Below are positions 62,369 to 64,000 of a stretch of DNA of 64,000 nt, in pieces. The notes below the pieces were generated by a model. That model was given only the letters and a program-made list of their open reading frames with translations, was not told the origin of the DNA and made no database searches. The position numbers and the translations under genes are program-made. This stretch comes from Prolixibacteraceae bacterium (GTDB lineage Bacteria > Bacteroidota > Bacteroidia > Bacteroidales > Prolixibacteraceae), in the NCBI GenBank assembly GCA_023229575.1, contig JALNYZ010000016.1, positions 1 through 64,000 of the forward strand, given 5' to 3'. Position 1 is the first letter of the stretch. Each line of letters starts with the position of its first letter.

Positions 62369-62470
62369 TTTCTTATTTTGAGCCTGTTTCAAGGCTCATT
62401 GATTTAATTGAAATTAAGATTATAGCCAAATAACTGAATATTAATACAAATCTAATAACACTTTCCTAAA

Positions 62471-63376
62471 ATGATACCTGACTTTCAAAAAATAATGCTC
62501 CCGTTATTGAGTATTTTATCTGATGGATTAGAACATTCAACTATCGAAACAAATGAAAAAGTTGCCAGACTATTTGATTTAACTGATGAAGAAATAAATC
62601 TATATCTGCCAAGTGGGGTAGCCAAAACTTTTCCCAATAGAGTTGCATGGGCCAAATCACATTTAAAAATGGCAGGATTACTTGAAAATACAAAACGAAG
62701 TTATTTCAAGATCACTGAGGCTGGGAAAAGAATTCTTGAAAATAATCCAACTTCAATCAATCTGAGAATCCTAAAAACTATTCCTGCGTATCAAGAAAAA
62801 ACTGGTCGGGTCAAAGAAGAGGACTTATCTTCAGACTTAGATAACATACAACTTTCTGCAACACCTGAAGAAACATTAGAAAACAGCTATCTGAAAATCA
62901 GAAAAAATTTAGCGCAGGAATTACTTCTTAAAATAAGAAGTTGCAACCCTTCATTTTTCGAAAAATTAGTTGTTGAATTATTAGTCAAAATGGGATATGG
63001 TGGTTCAATAAAAGATGCCGGACAATCAATCGGTCGTTCTGGAGATGAAGGTATTGATGGAATAATTAAAGAAGATAGGTTGGGCCTTGATGTAATTTAT
63101 ATTCAAGCGAAACGATGGGAAAATGTAGTTGGTCGTCCTGAAATTCAAAAATTTATTGGAGTGCTTGCAGGACAAGGAGCAAAAAAAGGAGTATTTATTA
63201 CCACGTCAAGGTACACCAAAGAAGCAAGAGATTACCAACCAAGGAACGATACCAAGATAGTATTAATAGACGGAGAACAATTAGCTGATTTAATGATCGA
63301 TTTTAATCTTGCGGTATCCACTTCCACAATTTTTGAGATTAAACGTATTGACAATGACTATTTTGGAGAAGAATAA
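62471..63376 (+). CDS. mrr: Mrr family restriction endonuclease
   Basis: 301 residues. N-terminal winged-helix domain (about 1-95, KTFPNRVAWAKSHLKMAGLL) and a C-terminal PD-(D/E)xK nuclease domain with KLVVELLVKMGYGG, GRSGDEGIDGII (catalytic aspartate), and DVIYIQAKRW (QxK motif) near 212-221. Mrr enzymes cut methylated foreign DNA without a partner methylase. It stands in a small defence-like segment with the MNT gene and DUF2442/DUF4160 genes. Confidence 0.93.
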   Translation: MIPDFQKIMLPLLSILSDGLEHSTIETNEKVARLFDLTDEEINLYLPSGVAKTFPNRVAWAKSHLKMAGLLENTKRSYFKITEAGKRILENNPTSINLRILKTIPAYQEKTGRVKEEDLSSDLDNIQLSATPEETLENSYLKIRKNLAQELLLKIRSCNPSFFEKLVVELLVKMGYGGSIKDAGQSIGRSGDEGIDGIIKEDRLGLDVIYIQAKRWENVVGRPEIQKFIGVLAGQGAKKGVFITTSRYTKEARDYQPRNDTKIVLIDGEQLADLMIDFNLAVSTSTIFEIKRIDNDYFGEE

Positions 63377-63446
63377 AAGGCATTCTACACTGAATCTGTA
63401 ATTGAATGGAAATACATTCACGGATTAAAAGTCCTCACCAACCTGG

Positions 63447-63472
63447 GTAATTTTTAATCTGTAATTTTTAAT
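63447..63472. repeat. two-copy 14-bp direct repeat
   Basis: GTAATTTTTAAT occurs at 63447-63458 and 63461-63472, a 14-bp period in an AT-rich gap. Similar in style to the other word-like arrays, but too short to be sure. Confidence 0.45.
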
Positions 63473-63535
63473 TATTTTCCTCTTACCTTGCATACCGAAT
63501 CGGCTTCGCTTTTAACTACTATTTATACCCACGCT

Positions 63536-63559
63536 GGCGCGGATTTCTTAATCCGTGCC
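63536..63559. repeat. 10-bp stem hairpin of a recurrent type
   Basis: GGCGCGGATT pairs with AATCCGTGCC (one G-T) around a TCTT loop. The context ACGCTGGCGCGGATTTCTT and ATCCGTGCC is a motif I recall as a common Bacteroidetes intergenic repeat. No T-run follows, so not a clear terminator. Confidence 0.6.
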
Positions 63560-63588
63560 CCGTACATTATGGCACTTCTTCAAATAAA

Positions 63589-63810
63589 TCAGCTATAATA
63601 GAGTGTGTCCGCACTCAATTCCTGATCGTTTGGCCATGCAATAAAATAGCCGTTATTTTTCACCAGTTGAAAATAGCCCGGGTCTTTAAGTTGAGAGAAT
63701 ATACCCTTGTTAAAGTACTTCTTAAGATCGACCAATTTCGTTTTACCATCTGAAAACTCTACAAAAAGGCTGTTTTCATCAGCAATCTGCATGTTTTTAA
63801 TTGTGTTCAT
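63589..63810 (-). CDS. DUF2442 domain protein
   Basis: 73 residues matching DUF2442: IADENSLFVEFSDGKTKLVDL, YFNKGIFSQLKDPGYFQLVKN and the typical IAWPNDQELSADTLY. It overlaps the stop of the DUF4160 gene by one base. These two families occur side by side in many bacteria and are suspected to form a toxin-antitoxin-like pair. Confidence 0.88.
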   Translation of the reverse strand: MNTIKNMQIADENSLFVEFSDGKTKLVDLKKYFNKGIFSQLKDPGYFQLVKNNGYFIAWPNDQELSADTLYYS

Positions 63811-64000
63811 TATTCCAGTGGTTTAATTTTAAATGTTTCCTTTCCTTCGGTCACCAATTTCCAGTCGGCCATTAATTCATCCCGATGAATTTCTATCCAG
63901 GCCTGAACCAAACGCAATTTTTTAGAGGGGATTTCTCCCGCCAATTTTTCTGCTGTTTCAATATCAACTACTGCCACTTCACCCTGATATTCCACATGGA
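63810..64000 (-). CDS. DUF4160 family protein, N-terminus beyond window
   Basis: Open frame entering from the right edge. The 63 visible codons read HVEYQGEVAVVDIETAEKLAG then IHRDELMADWKLV, the C-terminal two thirds of DUF4160. The GTG at 63995 is internal (valine in the HxHVEYQG pattern), so the true start lies outside the window. Translationally coupled to DUF2442. Confidence 0.85.
   Translation of the reverse strand, partial: HVEYQGEVAVVDIETAEKLAGEIPSKKLRLVQAWIEIHRDELMADWKLVTEGKETFKIKPLE

Noticed and set aside
62380..62397. Terminator hairpin after the MNT gene
   Set aside because: The stem is only 6 bp and no T-run follows.

Overview
This window is chromosomal DNA of a Bacteroidota bacterium, most like the environmental Bacteroidales/Marinilabiliales type. 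The evidence is an ExbB-ExbD-ExbD-TonB operon, a NigD-like lipoprotein, SPOR/TPR and YaiO proteins, GH92 alpha-mannosidases, a Bacteroidetes-type serine palmitoyltransferase, A-rich leaders instead of strong Shine-Dalgarno sites, and several perfect TAnnTTTG minus-7 promoter boxes. No rRNA, tRNA, CRISPR array or intact insertion sequence was seen.

Layout. 1-1.4 kb: end of an unknown gene, an ORF6N protein and nth. 1.4-10.2 kb: an ABC-F ATPase, then on the minus strand the threonine genes (thrA, a phosphoglycerate-mutase-like proposed homoserine kinase, thrC) and a bcp-recA pair. 10.4-16.2 kb: envelope and housekeeping genes (TPR/SPOR protein, clpS, membrane methyltransferase, NigD lipoprotein, S9 peptidase). 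16.2-22.9 kb: TonB energisation operon with a PstS-like lipoprotein and a TPR protein. 23-29.8 kb: M20 amidohydrolase, exported superoxide dismutase, malQ, small exported proteins and a decayed GH92 gene.

30.1-44.3 kb is the metabolic centrepiece. Genes for the lower leucine catabolic route to HMG-CoA (both methylcrotonyl-CoA carboxylase subunits, a methylglutaconyl-CoA hydratase-like enzyme, an acyl-CoA dehydrogenase) run straight into a full mevalonate set (type II IPP isomerase, class II HMG-CoA reductase, GYDIA kinase, mevalonate diphosphate decarboxylase, mevalonate kinase), then a UbiA prenyltransferase and lipA. No HMG-CoA synthase or HMG-CoA lyase lies in the window, which suggests that leucine carbon may feed isoprenoid synthesis.

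44.3-53.2 kb holds a second unusual set: a LytS/LytTR two-component pair behind a 13-bp direct repeat, a PqqD-like protein, an ATP-grasp ligase, a fold-III PLP decarboxylase with a RiPP-leader-like N-terminus, a urea-transporter/M23-peptidase fusion, a YaiO barrel and a TPR protein. This is the best candidate for an undescribed biosynthesis/export system.

53.3-61.5 kb: a tandem M14 peptidase pair in which the first member has lost all catalytic residues, a serine palmitoyltransferase with an SDR reductase (sphingolipid synthesis), and an intact GH92. 61.5-64 kb: REP-like repeats, a GH92 relic, a nucleotidyltransferase with a truncated partner, an Mrr endonuclease and DUF2442/DUF4160 genes.

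Across the window, several intergenic gaps carry arrays of short degenerate units whose word and length (7, 8, 9 or 10 bp) differ at each locus. They often start at or supply a stop codon, and several have an inverted half.
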